Shown here one piece after another: positions 25,848 to 34,945 of a stretch of 64,000 nt of DNA. Each line of letters starts with the position of its first letter. Position 1 is the first letter of the stretch. This DNA comes from Saprospiraceae bacterium (GTDB lineage Bacteria > Bacteroidota > Bacteroidia > Chitinophagales > Saprospiraceae), in NCBI GenBank assembly GCA_022841745.1, contig JALHQW010000019.1, positions 62,001-126,000 on the forward strand, in the 5' to 3' direction. The notes beneath the pieces are model-generated. The model worked only from the letters and a program-made list of their open reading frames with translations, did no database searches and was not told the DNA's origin. The position numbers and the translations under genes are program-made.

Positions 25848-27701
25848 ATGATGTCTCAAATCCGTGTTTTCACTTTAGTTTTCCTTTTCCTCACGGCCTT
25901 TGTGGCCAATGCCCAAGAGGAGGTTCCCGAATACACCGTTCAAGTCGGTAACTATGCCAACCCAACGCCCGGCGACTTTGCGCAATTGCAATCGCATGGA
26001 TTCCTCTATGCCACCAAGCGGCCCAACCACACCGATGTATTCATGGGCGGCTATATGACGGAGAAAGAGGCCAATGAGGCCTTGGCCACCTTACAGCTTT
26101 TCGGCTACAGCAATGCCGCCGTCACCAAGCTCAACGTGGAAGGTGGTCAGTCCGTGGCGGTCATCCAATTGGCGACCAAAAGGCTGGGCGATAAAATCAA
26201 CTGGGAAGAATACCTTGCTGCCGGGCAGCTGCACGTTTTGCTGAGCGGCAAACAAATAAAAATCTTTACAGGTACTTTCCCTGATTTGCCTTCGGCAAAA
26301 GCGCACTTGGCCAAAATCCAGAAAGTGGGCTTCAAGGACGCCTTCGTCAGGAACGTGAACAACGTGCTACTGCACGAGGCCGGCGACTTCGAGATGGGCG
26401 GCGCTCCCAAGCGGCCATTGATTCCGTTGGTTTTTGAAGAACCAAAAAAGGAGGAAAAAGCACCAGAACCGACCAAGCCCGTCGTCGAGCCTAAAAAAGA
26501 AGAACTGCCCAAGGACTACGATGCAGTGGCAATCGTGCCCACTACCAAGGCTGAGGAAGAACCCAAGGCAAAACCTACCGAGGTAACTCCCAAGGGTGGC
26601 GAAATAAAAGCAGAACCCGAAAAGAAATCCCCAGAAAAGGCCGAGCCTATCCAAAAAGAACCCGTGAAAGCAGCGGTGGAAGCTATCCCCTTTACCGTCA
26701 GCTTTGAAGCCGACCTGCCCGACATTCGGCCAAACGTAAAGCGTACTTCTGCCTACGAATTGCAAAAGGCGCTAAAAACCGAAGGCTCCTACAAAGGTTC
26801 GCTCGATGGTTTCTATGGCAAGGGTACCCGCAGTGCTTACGAACTGGCCTTGGCCAACAACCGTCAATTGCAGAAGTACCGCATACTCGCAAAATACATG
26901 GCTGCCCCAGCAGAGGATGCCCCTAAAGGCTCTGTCCAGTTTTATATAAATAACCTTTGGGATGACCCCAAGGCCGCCGTGGATGGCCTTGCCGCCTCCA
27001 AAGCACCCATTGCACGGGCCTACCGGGCCTACTTCCGCTACGCCAACGAAGGCCAAAGCAAGGAGGTGAACTGGATGATGAACGAGGCCATCAAAGAAGC
27101 ATACGCTGGCAAAAAGCCAACCTCGTCGAAATTCGACCCGACCGTGCGCTATGCCTACGAGGACATTGACCAACTGCTCACGCACCTGCGCTATATTCAT
27201 GAGGCATCGCCCGATGGCCCATCGGCCCCGTGCTGGCTCTTCCGCAAGCACCCCGGCCCAGCGCTCAAGGCGTTCGGCCCAGCCGAGGGCAGCAACCTTA
27301 AACTGCAGGCCTGCGGCGGCTTCTGGGAATGGGAGGAAGTGAAGGTGCTCGATGCCATCGCCCGTGACCTGAACGGCTCTTCTCAAACCAGCGAGGCTGC
27401 TATCGCAAAGAGCCAGTCGCAACTCGCACAGCTTTACCTCACGCCAAAAGCATTGACCGACGACGAGCGCAAAGCCCTCGAAGCCTGGAACGCCAAGCTA
27501 TGGCAAGGCATCGAAGGTTGGTCGAGCCGTGACCCGATGTTGGCGGAAATCGCCACCGCTATGAAAATCAGTTATTTGCAAGCGGAAGTGCTGTTCGAGG
27601 ACTTCTTCATGGACGAGGGCTTCAACGAGCGGGAAGCCAAGGCGCTCGGCCTGCAAGCCATGAAGGTGCTGGTAGAACATCACTTGGAGCGGTTTATTTG
27701 A
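25848..27701 (+). CDS. exported SPOR-like / peptidoglycan-binding-like protein
   Basis: The protein has 617 residues with a signal peptide (MSQIRVFTLVFLFLTAF to ANAQE). Two SPOR-like modules follow: about 27-95 (PEYTVQVGNYANPT to FGYSNAAV) and 102-172 (VAVIQLATKRL to VGFKDAFV). A Lys/Glu/Pro-rich linker runs from about 195 to 275. Then comes a putative peptidoglycan-binding motif (ELQKALKTEGSYKGSLDGFYG, GTRSAYELAL) and a large helical C-terminal domain that I do not recognise, with DGPSAPCWLFRKHPGP. It is likely a periplasmic, cell-wall-associated protein. Confidence 0.8.
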   Translation: MMSQIRVFTLVFLFLTAFVANAQEEVPEYTVQVGNYANPTPGDFAQLQSHGFLYATKRPNHTDVFMGGYMTEKEANEALATLQLFGYSNAAVTKLNVEGGQSVAVIQLATKRLGDKINWEEYLAAGQLHVLLSGKQIKIFTGTFPDLPSAKAHLAKIQKVGFKDAFVRNVNNVLLHEAGDFEMGGAPKRPLIPLVFEEPKKEEKAPEPTKPVVEPKKEELPKDYDAVAIVPTTKAEEEPKAKPTEVTPKGGEIKAEPEKKSPEKAEPIQKEPVKAAVEAIPFTVSFEADLPDIRPNVKRTSAYELQKALKTEGSYKGSLDGFYGKGTRSAYELALANNRQLQKYRILAKYMAAPAEDAPKGSVQFYINNLWDDPKAAVDGLAASKAPIARAYRAYFRYANEGQSKEVNWMMNEAIKEAYAGKKPTSSKFDPTVRYAYEDIDQLLTHLRYIHEASPDGPSAPCWLFRKHPGPALKAFGPAEGSNLKLQACGGFWEWEEVKVLDAIARDLNGSSQTSEAAIAKSQSQLAQLYLTPKALTDDERKALEAWNAKLWQGIEGWSSRDPMLAEIATAMKISYLQAEVLFEDFFMDEGFNEREAKALGLQAMKVLVEHHLERFI

Positions 27702-27720
27702 TGACCAATACTGCAAAAAA

Positions 27721-27757
27721 ATAAAGTCCCCATCGCTGTGTGCGGTGGGGACTTTAT
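27721..27757. terminator. bidirectional hairpin terminator
   Basis: ataaagtcccca pairs perfectly with tggggactttat around a 13-nt loop, between convergent genes. Confidence 0.85.
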
Positions 27758-27769
27758 TTTTTGAAAAAA

Positions 27770-28777
27770 TCAAACGAACTCCTCTGCCTTCAGCCCCAGC
27801 CAGTCCAGCGTGTTTTTATAAAAAATCTTCTCAATGGTCGCCTGCGGCAAATCGGAGTCCTCAATGAACTTTCCGATTTCGAGGTCGCCGAGCGGGAAGG
27901 GGTAGTCAGAGCCGAGGGTCACTTTGTCCTCACCGACCATGTCCAGCACGTATTTCAGCATGGTGAGGTCGTGCGTGATGCCGTCCACCCAGAACTGGCC
28001 GAGGTAGTTTCGGGGGTTCACGGGGTTGTCCATGGCCACGAGGTCGGGGCGGCAGTTGAAGCCATGTTCGATGCGCCCAATGGTAGGCAGGAAGGAGCCA
28101 CCCGCATGGGCAAAGCAGCAGCGCAGCTCCGGCAGTTTTTCAAAGATACCACTGAAAATCATGGAGCAAATAGCCCGGCTCGTCTCGGCGGGCATGCCTA
28201 CCAGCCAAGGCAACCAATAGCGCTGCATGTGCATTTCCCCCATCATGTTCCAAGGATGCACGAACAACGCCATGCCCAGCTCCTGGCATGCCTCGAAAAT
28301 GGGGAAGAACTGAGGCTCGCCCAAGTTTAGGTCGTTGATGTTGGATCCGATTTGGACGCCCACCAGCCCTATTTCCTTGCAGCGCTCTAATTCCTTGATA
28401 CTCAGTGTTGTATCCTGCATGGGCAGGGTGCCGAGGCCGATGTAGTGACGTGGCTTTTCCTTCACCAATTCGGCAATATGGTCGTTGAGGAAACGGGAAA
28501 TGTCCAGCGTGTCGGCGGGCTTGGCCCAATAGCTGAACAATACAGGGATGGTGCAAACGACCTGCACCTGTGTGCCGTGCGTGGCATACTCCCCGATGCG
28601 CAGGTCGGCATCCCAGCAGTTCTGCTCCACCCGCCGGAAAAAAGTCGTACCCTTCATCATATCGGCATAGCCCGGCGTGTTGTGCTCCAGGTGGATAAAG
28701 CCTTCGTAGCCGAACTTGTCCGCCCAACGGGGCAGGTGGGCCGGCATCAGGTGGGTGTGCATGTCAATTTTTAACAT
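27770..28777 (-). CDS. ACMSD-like amidohydrolase (aminocarboxymuconate-semialdehyde decarboxylase family)
   Basis: The protein has 335 residues. The zinc-site residues line up with those known for ACMSD: H7 and H9 (DMHTHLMP), H174 (LFVHPWNMMG), H224 (CFAHAGGSF) and D291 (GSDYPFPLG). The length matches the family. The enzyme decarboxylates 2-amino-3-carboxymuconate semialdehyde in tryptophan/kynurenine or 2-nitrobenzoate breakdown. No other kynurenine-pathway genes are in the window, so a related decarboxylase or hydrolase role is possible. It has its own -7 box 17 nt upstream. Confidence 0.88.
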   Translation of the reverse strand: MLKIDMHTHLMPAHLPRWADKFGYEGFIHLEHNTPGYADMMKGTTFFRRVEQNCWDADLRIGEYATHGTQVQVVCTIPVLFSYWAKPADTLDISRFLNDHIAELVKEKPRHYIGLGTLPMQDTTLSIKELERCKEIGLVGVQIGSNINDLNLGEPQFFPIFEACQELGMALFVHPWNMMGEMHMQRYWLPWLVGMPAETSRAICSMIFSGIFEKLPELRCCFAHAGGSFLPTIGRIEHGFNCRPDLVAMDNPVNPRNYLGQFWVDGITHDLTMLKYVLDMVGEDKVTLGSDYPFPLGDLEIGKFIEDSDLPQATIEKIFYKNTLDWLGLKAEEFV

Positions 28778-28793
28778 AAGCTGGGTTTTGGGG

Positions 28794-28801
28794 CAAAACT
28801 A
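28794..28801 (-). promoter_or_regulatory. candidate -7 box for the ACMSD-like gene
   Basis: TAGTTTTG on the minus strand is an exact TAnnTTTG match 16 nt before the start codon. Confidence 0.6.
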
Positions 28802-28949
28802 TCCATTTTATGGGCTTTGGTCAAAGGGTTATGGTAGGATGCCTTCCAAAAACAAAGCGGCAACACCCTTCAAGATGTTACCGCTTTGTCGTTTTAGCAG
28901 GGACTGACTAATGGACTGCTAACCGACTGCCAACTGGCGAACTGGCGAA

Positions 28950-30629
28950 CTATACAAGTTCCAGCTTCTTCGCCCCCACCTTGTACATTTTCTTATAATA
29001 CTCGTCAGCCATGCGATCGGAGTCAAAGAAAGTGACGACTTCCTTCATGCTGTTCTTCACGATGGCGAGCCATTTCTTGCGCTTTTTATAGTAAAGCGGC
29101 ATGATCTCTTTTTCTAAGCAATGAATAAGGTTCGTGCGGTCGAATTCGTCCTGGGTATCTTCCGACCAGGCGAAGTCGGCTCGCTCGGTCACGAAGGCAT
29201 TGTGGCCGTGGCTGGCGAATTCCGGTATCCAACCATCCCAAGTGGAAAGGTTAACGCTGGCGTTCATGGCGGCGGTCATGCCGCTGGTGCCAGATGCCTC
29301 CCGTGGGATGCGTGGGTTGTTCAGCCATATATCGCTGCCCTGTTTCATGATCTTGGACAGGGAAAGCTCGTAGCCCGTGATGACGGCCACGTTCGGGTAT
29401 TTTTTCGATAGGTGAACGAGCTTGTTGAAGGTGCCGATAGCCTCGTAGTCCATTGGATAAGGCTTTCCCGCCCAGATGATTTGAATCGGGAAGTCGGCAT
29501 TGCTCAGCAGCCGCTCGAAGTCTTCGATGTCACGGGTGATGAGGTCGGCCCGTTTGTAGCCAGCGTAGCGCCTTGCCCAAACAAGCGTGAGCACATCGGG
29601 CTGGAATATCTTGCCCGTTTGGTCTGCCACTATTTCAAACAAACGGAGTTTCAATTCCGTCTTGCGGGCGTCGAGCGCATCGTCGTCGCCGTTTTCAAGG
29701 GCGGCATCCAATTCGGGGTCGTGCCAATAGGCGTGGTTCTGCGCATTGGTGACGTGGCTGATAGGGCTGATATTGTCGTAGCCGCCCCACATCAAACGGG
29801 ACACTTCGCCATGGATTTTGGAGACGCCGTTCGACATGCGGGCCAAGCGCAATGCTGCCAGCGAGTGGTTGAACACCTCGTCGGCGATACCCGTGATGCG
29901 GCGCACTTCGCTCAGCGTCACGTTGCCGAAGAAGCTCATACGCTCCAGCAGGTGGATGTCGTGCTTCTCATTGCCAGCCTCCACAGGCGTGTGCGTGGTA
30001 AAGACCATGCGCTTCCGCACTTCGTCCAATACACCAAATTTATCATAAAGGTGAAATGCGGCAGGCAAGGCATGTGCCTCATTCATGTGGTAAACATCGG
30101 CGTCGTAGCCCAATATATCGAGCAGCTTGGCCCCGCCCATGCCGAGCAGGATGGATTGTGCCACTTTTGCCTCCATATTATTGGAGTAAAGGCGGTGGCA
30201 GACGGTCTGCGCCAAGTAGTCGTTCTTTGGATGGATGGTGGACAGCAGGAACAGCGGCGCCGAACCAAACACGTGCGGTGGCAGGTACCAAACCTTCACC
30301 ATGATGTCGTGCTTGTTGACCTGGATGCTAAAGTCAATGCCCGTGTCAATGAGGAAATTGTATTGACGCTCCATGAACAGTACGTCCATTTCTCCATTGG
30401 CATTGCGCACTTGGTCGTAGTACCCAAACTTCCAGAGTATGCCTACGCCAATCAGGTTCTGCTTGAGGTCGTAGGCGCTGCGCATGTGCGAGCCTGCGAG
30501 GTAGCCGAGGCCGCCAGAGTAGATTTTCAACGCTTGGTCAATGGCAAACTCCATACTGAAGTAGGCCACTTTTTGCGCATATTTTTTATCGGTGGGGTAT
30601 GGGTGTTTAAAAGGCGTAAACTGACTCAT
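28950..30629 (-). CDS. alpha-glucan phosphorylase-family protein without the PLP lysine
   Basis: The protein has 559 residues, shorter than classical GlgP (about 800). It shows phosphorylase (GT35) features: AYFSMEFAID, YSGGLGYLAGSH, NEAHALPAAFHLYDK, FTTHTPVEAGNEKHD, ARRYAGYKRADL and NNPRIPREASGTSGM. In PLP-dependent phosphorylases the motif EASGT..MK supplies the lysine for the cofactor; here residue 452 is Thr (EASGTSGMTAAMN). The protein therefore either uses another mechanism or is not a phosphorylase. It is likely cytoplasmic and concerned with glycogen-type glucans. Confidence 0.85.
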   Translation of the reverse strand: MSQFTPFKHPYPTDKKYAQKVAYFSMEFAIDQALKIYSGGLGYLAGSHMRSAYDLKQNLIGVGILWKFGYYDQVRNANGEMDVLFMERQYNFLIDTGIDFSIQVNKHDIMVKVWYLPPHVFGSAPLFLLSTIHPKNDYLAQTVCHRLYSNNMEAKVAQSILLGMGGAKLLDILGYDADVYHMNEAHALPAAFHLYDKFGVLDEVRKRMVFTTHTPVEAGNEKHDIHLLERMSFFGNVTLSEVRRITGIADEVFNHSLAALRLARMSNGVSKIHGEVSRLMWGGYDNISPISHVTNAQNHAYWHDPELDAALENGDDDALDARKTELKLRLFEIVADQTGKIFQPDVLTLVWARRYAGYKRADLITRDIEDFERLLSNADFPIQIIWAGKPYPMDYEAIGTFNKLVHLSKKYPNVAVITGYELSLSKIMKQGSDIWLNNPRIPREASGTSGMTAAMNASVNLSTWDGWIPEFASHGHNAFVTERADFAWSEDTQDEFDRTNLIHCLEKEIMPLYYKKRKKWLAIVKNSMKEVVTFFDSDRMADEYYKKMYKVGAKKLELV

Positions 30630-30758
30630 GCAATGTTTTTTTCTTTAAAAAACGATGGGCAAGCGGCAAGGCCAACTCATTGTGTAGTAGGATTCCCACT
30701 TTCCCTTTTTTGTCAAGTTTCGTGAATTACCAAGTCGTAGTGAAGCAAAAAACGGGGG

Positions 30759-30766
30759 CAAAGATA
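30759..30766 (-). promoter_or_regulatory. candidate -7 box for the phosphorylase-family gene
   Basis: TATCTTTG on the minus strand is an exact TAnnTTTG match, about 130 nt before the start codon. Confidence 0.45.
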
Positions 30767-30825
30767 TTCAAAATCTTTGAAAAACTGCCTTTGGCAAAGC
30801 AGGCTGAATAACCGGGGCTTCCATT

Positions 30826-30833
30826 TACCTTTG
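30826..30833 (+). promoter_or_regulatory. candidate -7 box for the DUF486 gene
   Basis: TACCTTTG is an exact TAnnTTTG match, 22 nt before the ATG at 30856. Confidence 0.6.
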
Positions 30834-30855
30834 CTTCTTTGCAAAACTGATTCCA

Positions 30856-31224
30856 ATGAAGGCTTTTCAGACCATTTTATTACTAATACTGTCCAACACC
30901 TTCATGACCTTTGCTTGGTATGGCCACCTGAAGTTCAAGGAAATGAAGATGACGGAGCACCTCGGATTGCTTTCCATTATCATCATCAGTTGGGGCATCG
31001 CCTTCTTCGAATACTGCCTCATGGTGCCTGCCAACCGCATCGGCTACAGACTGAATGGCGGACCTTTCTCACTCATGGAACTGAAGGTCATTCAAGAAGT
31101 CGTCACCTTGACGGTATTCACCATTTTTTCCCTTGCCTTGTTCAAGACCGAAACTTTCAAATGGAACCACTTGGCCGGCTTCGCCTGCTTGGTGCTGGCG
31201 GTTTTTTTCATGTTTAAAAAATAG
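30856..31224 (+). CDS. DUF486 / DMT-family small membrane protein
   Basis: The protein has 122 residues with four hydrophobic helices. The pattern LLILSNTFMTFAWYGHLKF, then ISWGIAFFEYCLMVPANRIGY, then LKVIQEVVTLTVFTIF is characteristic of DUF486, a short member of the drug/metabolite transporter superfamily. The transported compound is unknown. A clear promoter box lies just upstream, and it is monocistronic. Confidence 0.92.
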   Translation: MKAFQTILLLILSNTFMTFAWYGHLKFKEMKMTEHLGLLSIIIISWGIAFFEYCLMVPANRIGYRLNGGPFSLMELKVIQEVVTLTVFTIFSLALFKTETFKWNHLAGFACLVLAVFFMFKK

Positions 31225-31555
31225 CGGGAATAACAATGGTTCTGAGGTTTCTGGTTTCAAGTTTCATGGAGCGTCTGCTGAAATCATTTTAGTCGGTTGT
31301 AATAAGGCCAATCAACCGTTTTGAAATGCGATTCATTTGCAATTGAGATAGAAACCCCATGAACCCTTAAACTTGAACCCCTCACGAACCACTATATTAA
31401 GGCGCTTGCGCAAAAATAGGCCATCATTTTTCCAAAAACGGCTACTTTAACGGCCTCAATTACCAGTTGGAAGCAGGTGGACTTGTGTCATCATAAAACA
31501 TTCCCACCCTGCCCAATCGTAAGTCGTAAATCCAAAATCGTAAATCATCTAAATC
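31225..31555. other. gene-free region with private-word repeats
   Basis: Contains ggtttcaagtttcatgg near 31254 and the complementary ccatgaacccttaaacttgaacc near 31358, plus direct words of the aatcgtaaatc type (31517-31553) running up to the next ATG. No gene was seen. Confidence 0.5.
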
Positions 31556-32995
31556 ATGTCAACTACACCAACAGAGAAGAAGAAAACCCTCAAGCGAAGG
31601 GACTTTGTGAAGACAGCCGGGCTGGGTGCCGCAGGCTTCTTCATCGTGCCAAGGCACGTACTGGGCAAGGGCTTCCGTGCCCCCAGCGACAAGCTCAATA
31701 TCGCCCTCATCGGCGCTGGCGGCAGGGCCAACTCCCACCGTGATGCCCTCAAGGACACCGAGAACCTCGTGGCCTTCTGCGATGTGGACGATGCTCGTGC
31801 CAAGGAAACCTACGAGATGTTCCCGAAAGTGCCTCACTACCGGGACTTCCGCAAGATGCTCGACGCACAGGACAAGCAGATTGACGCCGTCGTCGTCACC
31901 ACGCCCGACCACACCCACGCAGTGACGGCCATGGCCGCCATCAAGCGCAACAAGCATGTCTATGTGGAAAAGCCGTTGGTTCACAGCATTTTTGAAGGCC
32001 GTGAATTGCTGAAAGCAGCCCAAAAGCACAAGGTCGTGACCCAAATGGGCAACCAAGGCGCCTCCATGGATTGCAACCGGGAACTCGTGGAGTGGGTACA
32101 GAGCGGTGCCATCGGCGACGTGACCCGTGCCCATATCTGGACCAACCGCCCCGTGTGGCCGCAGGGCATTCCCACGCCGAAAAATGGCGCTAAAGTACCT
32201 TCCACCCTCGAGTGGGACCTCTGGCTCGGCCCCGCCCAAATGCGGGATTACGACCCCGCCTACCTGCCCTTCGCATGGCGTGGCTGGTGGGATTACGGCA
32301 CCGGCTCCTTTGGCGACATGGGCTGCCACCTCGTTGACCCTGTTTACCGGGCCTTGAAGCTCAGCTTACCGACCAGCGTGGAGGCCAGCACGAGCACCGT
32401 CTGGTTGAACGGCGTGGAGCAAAATTACACGGACTCCTGCCCGCCTTCGAGCTTTGTGAAAATGGACTTTGCCGCCCGTGGCACCATGCCCGCCTTCGAG
32501 CTTTTCTGGTACGATGGTGGCCTACGGCCAATGCGCCCCGCCGAACTCGGTTCCGACGAGCCATTCGGTTCATGGGACGGCGGCGTGCTCATCGAAGGTA
32601 GCAAGGGCAAGATGATGTGCGGCATCTTCGGCGAAAACCCGACACTGCTGCCGACCAAGCGCATGAAGGATGTGAAGCCACCTACACCTTGGCTGCCCCG
32701 CCGCAAGGGGTCGCACCAGCAGATTTGGGCCGACGCCTGCAAGGGCATTGGCGAAGCTACCTCGCCTTTCGAATACGCTGTGCCGCTCACCGAGACGCTG
32801 AACATCGGCAACCTCGCCGTGCGCTGCTACGACATCAAGCAATTGCAAAAAGGCAAACAGCCAGATTGGTGGGCACCTTACGACTATCCAGGTCGTGTAC
32901 GCCTCGATTGGGATGCCGAGAAAGGCGTCTGTAAGAACTTTAAGCCTGCCAACGAATGGGTGAAGCGGGAGTACCGGAAGGGATGGGAGCTTTGA
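31556..32995 (+). CDS. Tat-exported Gfo/Idh/MocA-family oxidoreductase
   Basis: The protein has 479 residues. The start has a twin-arginine signal (KRRDFVKTAG, then GAAGFFIVP). The NAD(P)-binding Rossmann fold follows (LNIALIGAGGRANSHRDAL, with acid FCDVDD), then VVVTTPDHTHAV and the catalytic-type EKPLVHS. The C-terminal domain has WDYGTGSFGDMGCHLVDPVYRAL. Such exported dehydrogenases act on sugars or glycoside-linked groups in the periplasm with tightly bound cofactor. The substrate is unknown. It is monocistronic, convergent with the GT39 gene. Confidence 0.92.
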   Translation: MSTTPTEKKKTLKRRDFVKTAGLGAAGFFIVPRHVLGKGFRAPSDKLNIALIGAGGRANSHRDALKDTENLVAFCDVDDARAKETYEMFPKVPHYRDFRKMLDAQDKQIDAVVVTTPDHTHAVTAMAAIKRNKHVYVEKPLVHSIFEGRELLKAAQKHKVVTQMGNQGASMDCNRELVEWVQSGAIGDVTRAHIWTNRPVWPQGIPTPKNGAKVPSTLEWDLWLGPAQMRDYDPAYLPFAWRGWWDYGTGSFGDMGCHLVDPVYRALKLSLPTSVEASTSTVWLNGVEQNYTDSCPPSSFVKMDFAARGTMPAFELFWYDGGLRPMRPAELGSDEPFGSWDGGVLIEGSKGKMMCGIFGENPTLLPTKRMKDVKPPTPWLPRRKGSHQQIWADACKGIGEATSPFEYAVPLTETLNIGNLAVRCYDIKQLQKGKQPDWWAPYDYPGRVRLDWDAEKGVCKNFKPANEWVKREYRKGWEL

Positions 32996-33020
32996 CGGTG
33001 GACGATAGACGGCCTACGGT

Positions 33021-33064
33021 TGACGGCTTATGGTGGACAACACTGTAAGCCGTCACTTTATTTT
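33021..33064. terminator. hairpin terminator
   Basis: tgacggctta pairs with taagccgtca around a 15-nt loop, with CTTTATTTT after it on the plus strand. It overlaps the last codon of the convergent GT39 gene. Confidence 0.65.
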
Positions 33065-34675
33065 CACAACTGCCAGTTCCCCATCCCGCCACATAATGCG
33101 CACCTTGGCAACGGTCTCGTGCGGACGGGTGTATTGCGTCGTGTCCATAAGGTAGAACAGGGATTTGTCGAAATCGCCATCGTTTTGCTTGCGCATGATT
33201 TGCCCGGTTTCACGGGTGAAATAATATCCAGTGACAGGCTGGAAACCAAGGCTGTTTTTATAAATGACAATGGGTGAATTGCCCATTTTATCGGTAGCGG
33301 CCAGAGTGGTTTTTCGTACCTCATTGTTGAAGTCAACGCCGACACGGTTGGGGATGACGAACCAGTTGAATCCAATCCTGCCAATTAGCAGCACCACGGC
33401 GAAAACCAACATTCGATGTGCCGCCCATTTGCGGTAGCACCAAATGAGCAGGGCCGTAGCAATGGACATGAAGGCGACCTTTGGATAAAGGTTTTGTTGC
33501 TGCGCAAATTCATTGACAAATAGCGGCACAAAGGAAGCCGCCAGCATCCCCCAGCAAATCACCTGAAATGCCCCCTCCACCCAGCACACCATCGCCGTGC
33601 CTGCTTCTTTGTTTTTTTGATGCAAAAAAAGAAGTACCGTGAACAACAGCGGCATGTGCATGAGCAAGTAGCGGGGATAGACCTCCACGGAGGCCCAATA
33701 GGGGAGGATGGTCGTCATCAGCACCAGCGCATTCCAAGTGATGAATCTGTTTGCCTTGATTTTCGCCAGCACATCTCTACGAAACAAGTAAACCGCCAAC
33801 AGCGTCCAAGGCAGGAAGTGGTACAGCGTCTCAAAAGGGAAAGTGAACAGGTGCAGCACCGTTTTTCCCAGCCCATGTTCCACGAAGGTGCGCTTCGCCG
33901 ACTCGTCGAACATGATGCCGAGCAAGGTGGAGAGGCCGTTTTGTTGCGCATACAAAGCATAATAACTGCCAACCACCACCCCAAAAACCGCCATGCCGCC
34001 GAGGTGTGCCCACGAGAACAGCTTGCGCCATTTTTTGACCCAAATAAAATAGGTCAGAAGGGCAATGCCAAGGAAGACCAAAGCGGGCAATGCCTTCAGC
34101 AAAAAGCCAATGGCCGCCAGCAGGTATGCTCCTGTGAACAATCGCCCATACCTGTCCTTTTCACCTTCAGAATAAATGACCATGAACATCCCGTAAATGA
34201 CCCATGAAAAACTGGTGTCAATCAGCCCCAGCATGGAATCGTAGTAGAGGATGCGGCCGCAGGTGAGGAAGGCGAGGGCAGTTAGCAGTTCGGCAGTTGG
34301 CAGTGGGCAGTCAGTGGCGTGGATTGTTTTAAGGTGTTTTCTTACAGCTAAGTAAATGGTGGATACGTATGCCAGTAGGAATAGTACCGTGGGCAAGCGC
34401 ACGATGAACTCGTCGGTGCGGCCAGTGAGTTGGAAGAGGGTGAGCAAGAGCCAATTGTAGAGCGGCGGCTTGTTGTAGTACGGCTCGCCGAACAGCCTGG
34501 GCGTGATGAGGTCGCCTGAAATGTCCATTTCCATGGCTACCTGTGCCCGGATGCCCTCGTCGGCATAGAGGGCCAAGAGGCCGAGGTTGGTGAGGAGTGC
34601 GGGCAATAGCAGTAAGCCCCCTGCCAGTATCAGGAGGGTTTGAGGGTTGGCCAACAGACTGCGCAAGCGTTTCAA
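33053..34675 (-). CDS. GT39 (ArnT/PMT-like) membrane glycosyltransferase
   Basis: The protein has about 540 residues and roughly 11-12 hydrophobic helices. The first periplasmic loop has the GT39 acid pair in LYADEGIRAQVAMEM and the later YYNKPPLYNW. Such enzymes transfer sugars from polyprenyl-phosphate donors at the outer face of the inner membrane. There is no ATG start; TTG at 34675 is chosen because a TACCTTTG -7 box lies just upstream, but TTG 34723 or GTG 34696 are possible. Residues about 120-133 (CPLPTAELLTALA) are encoded by cagttggcagt words that elsewhere are intergenic. Confidence 0.88.
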   Translation of the reverse strand: MKRLRSLLANPQTLLILAGGLLLLPALLTNLGLLALYADEGIRAQVAMEMDISGDLITPRLFGEPYYNKPPLYNWLLLTLFQLTGRTDEFIVRLPTVLFLLAYVSTIYLAVRKHLKTIHATDCPLPTAELLTALAFLTCGRILYYDSMLGLIDTSFSWVIYGMFMVIYSEGEKDRYGRLFTGAYLLAAIGFLLKALPALVFLGIALLTYFIWVKKWRKLFSWAHLGGMAVFGVVVGSYYALYAQQNGLSTLLGIMFDESAKRTFVEHGLGKTVLHLFTFPFETLYHFLPWTLLAVYLFRRDVLAKIKANRFITWNALVLMTTILPYWASVEVYPRYLLMHMPLLFTVLLFLHQKNKEAGTAMVCWVEGAFQVICWGMLAASFVPLFVNEFAQQQNLYPKVAFMSIATALLIWCYRKWAAHRMLVFAVVLLIGRIGFNWFVIPNRVGVDFNNEVRKTTLAATDKMGNSPIVIYKNSLGFQPVTGYYFTRETGQIMRKQNDGDFDKSLFYLMDTTQYTRPHETVAKVRIMWRDGELAVVKIK

Positions 34676-34750
34676 TATGCGAACATTTTGAGCCACAAAG
34701 GTATTACAGATAGACGCAATCAAATTTGATACTTGGGTTTAACAAGCTTG

Positions 34751-34834
34751 CAGTCGCCTTCGAGAGGAGGGGTTATCAAACCCCGTAGTTCCGGAACTGC
34801 GGGGTTTGATAACCCCTCCTCTCGAAGGCGACTG
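34751..34834. repeat. 84-bp near-perfect palindrome without loop
   Basis: Two 42-nt arms meet with no spacer and differ at one position (ccccgtagttcc versus ggaactgcgggg). It lies in the divergent gap between the GT39 gene and the PBP1A gene. It would form a cruciform in DNA or a strong hairpin in RNA. Confidence 0.9.
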
Positions 34835-34916
34835 CCCTTGAATTTAAATGGGTGCCTAAATAAAATGGGGTTGTGGGCAATAGCCAACTCGTTGCTCAAA
34901 ACTCGCAACTCCTAAC

Positions 34917-34924
34917 TACATTTG
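34917..34924 (+). promoter_or_regulatory. candidate -7 box for the PBP1A gene
   Basis: TACATTTG is an exact TAnnTTTG match, 21 nt before ATG 34946. It overlaps the earlier TTG (34922), which argues against that TTG as start. Confidence 0.6.
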
Positions 34925-34945
34925 CCGGGCACACCATTCAACTAC

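Noticed and set aside
29412-30725. Long reading frame (437 residues) on the plus strand opposite the phosphorylase-family gene
   Set aside because: It is antisense to a well-supported gene and has no recognisable domain. Similar long antisense frames at 18816-19868, 20049-21077 and 39593-40615 show that codon bias in real genes opens the opposite strand here.
34922-34945. Earlier TTG start for PBP1A
   Set aside because: The TTG is part of the TACATTTG promoter box, so the transcript would start after it.
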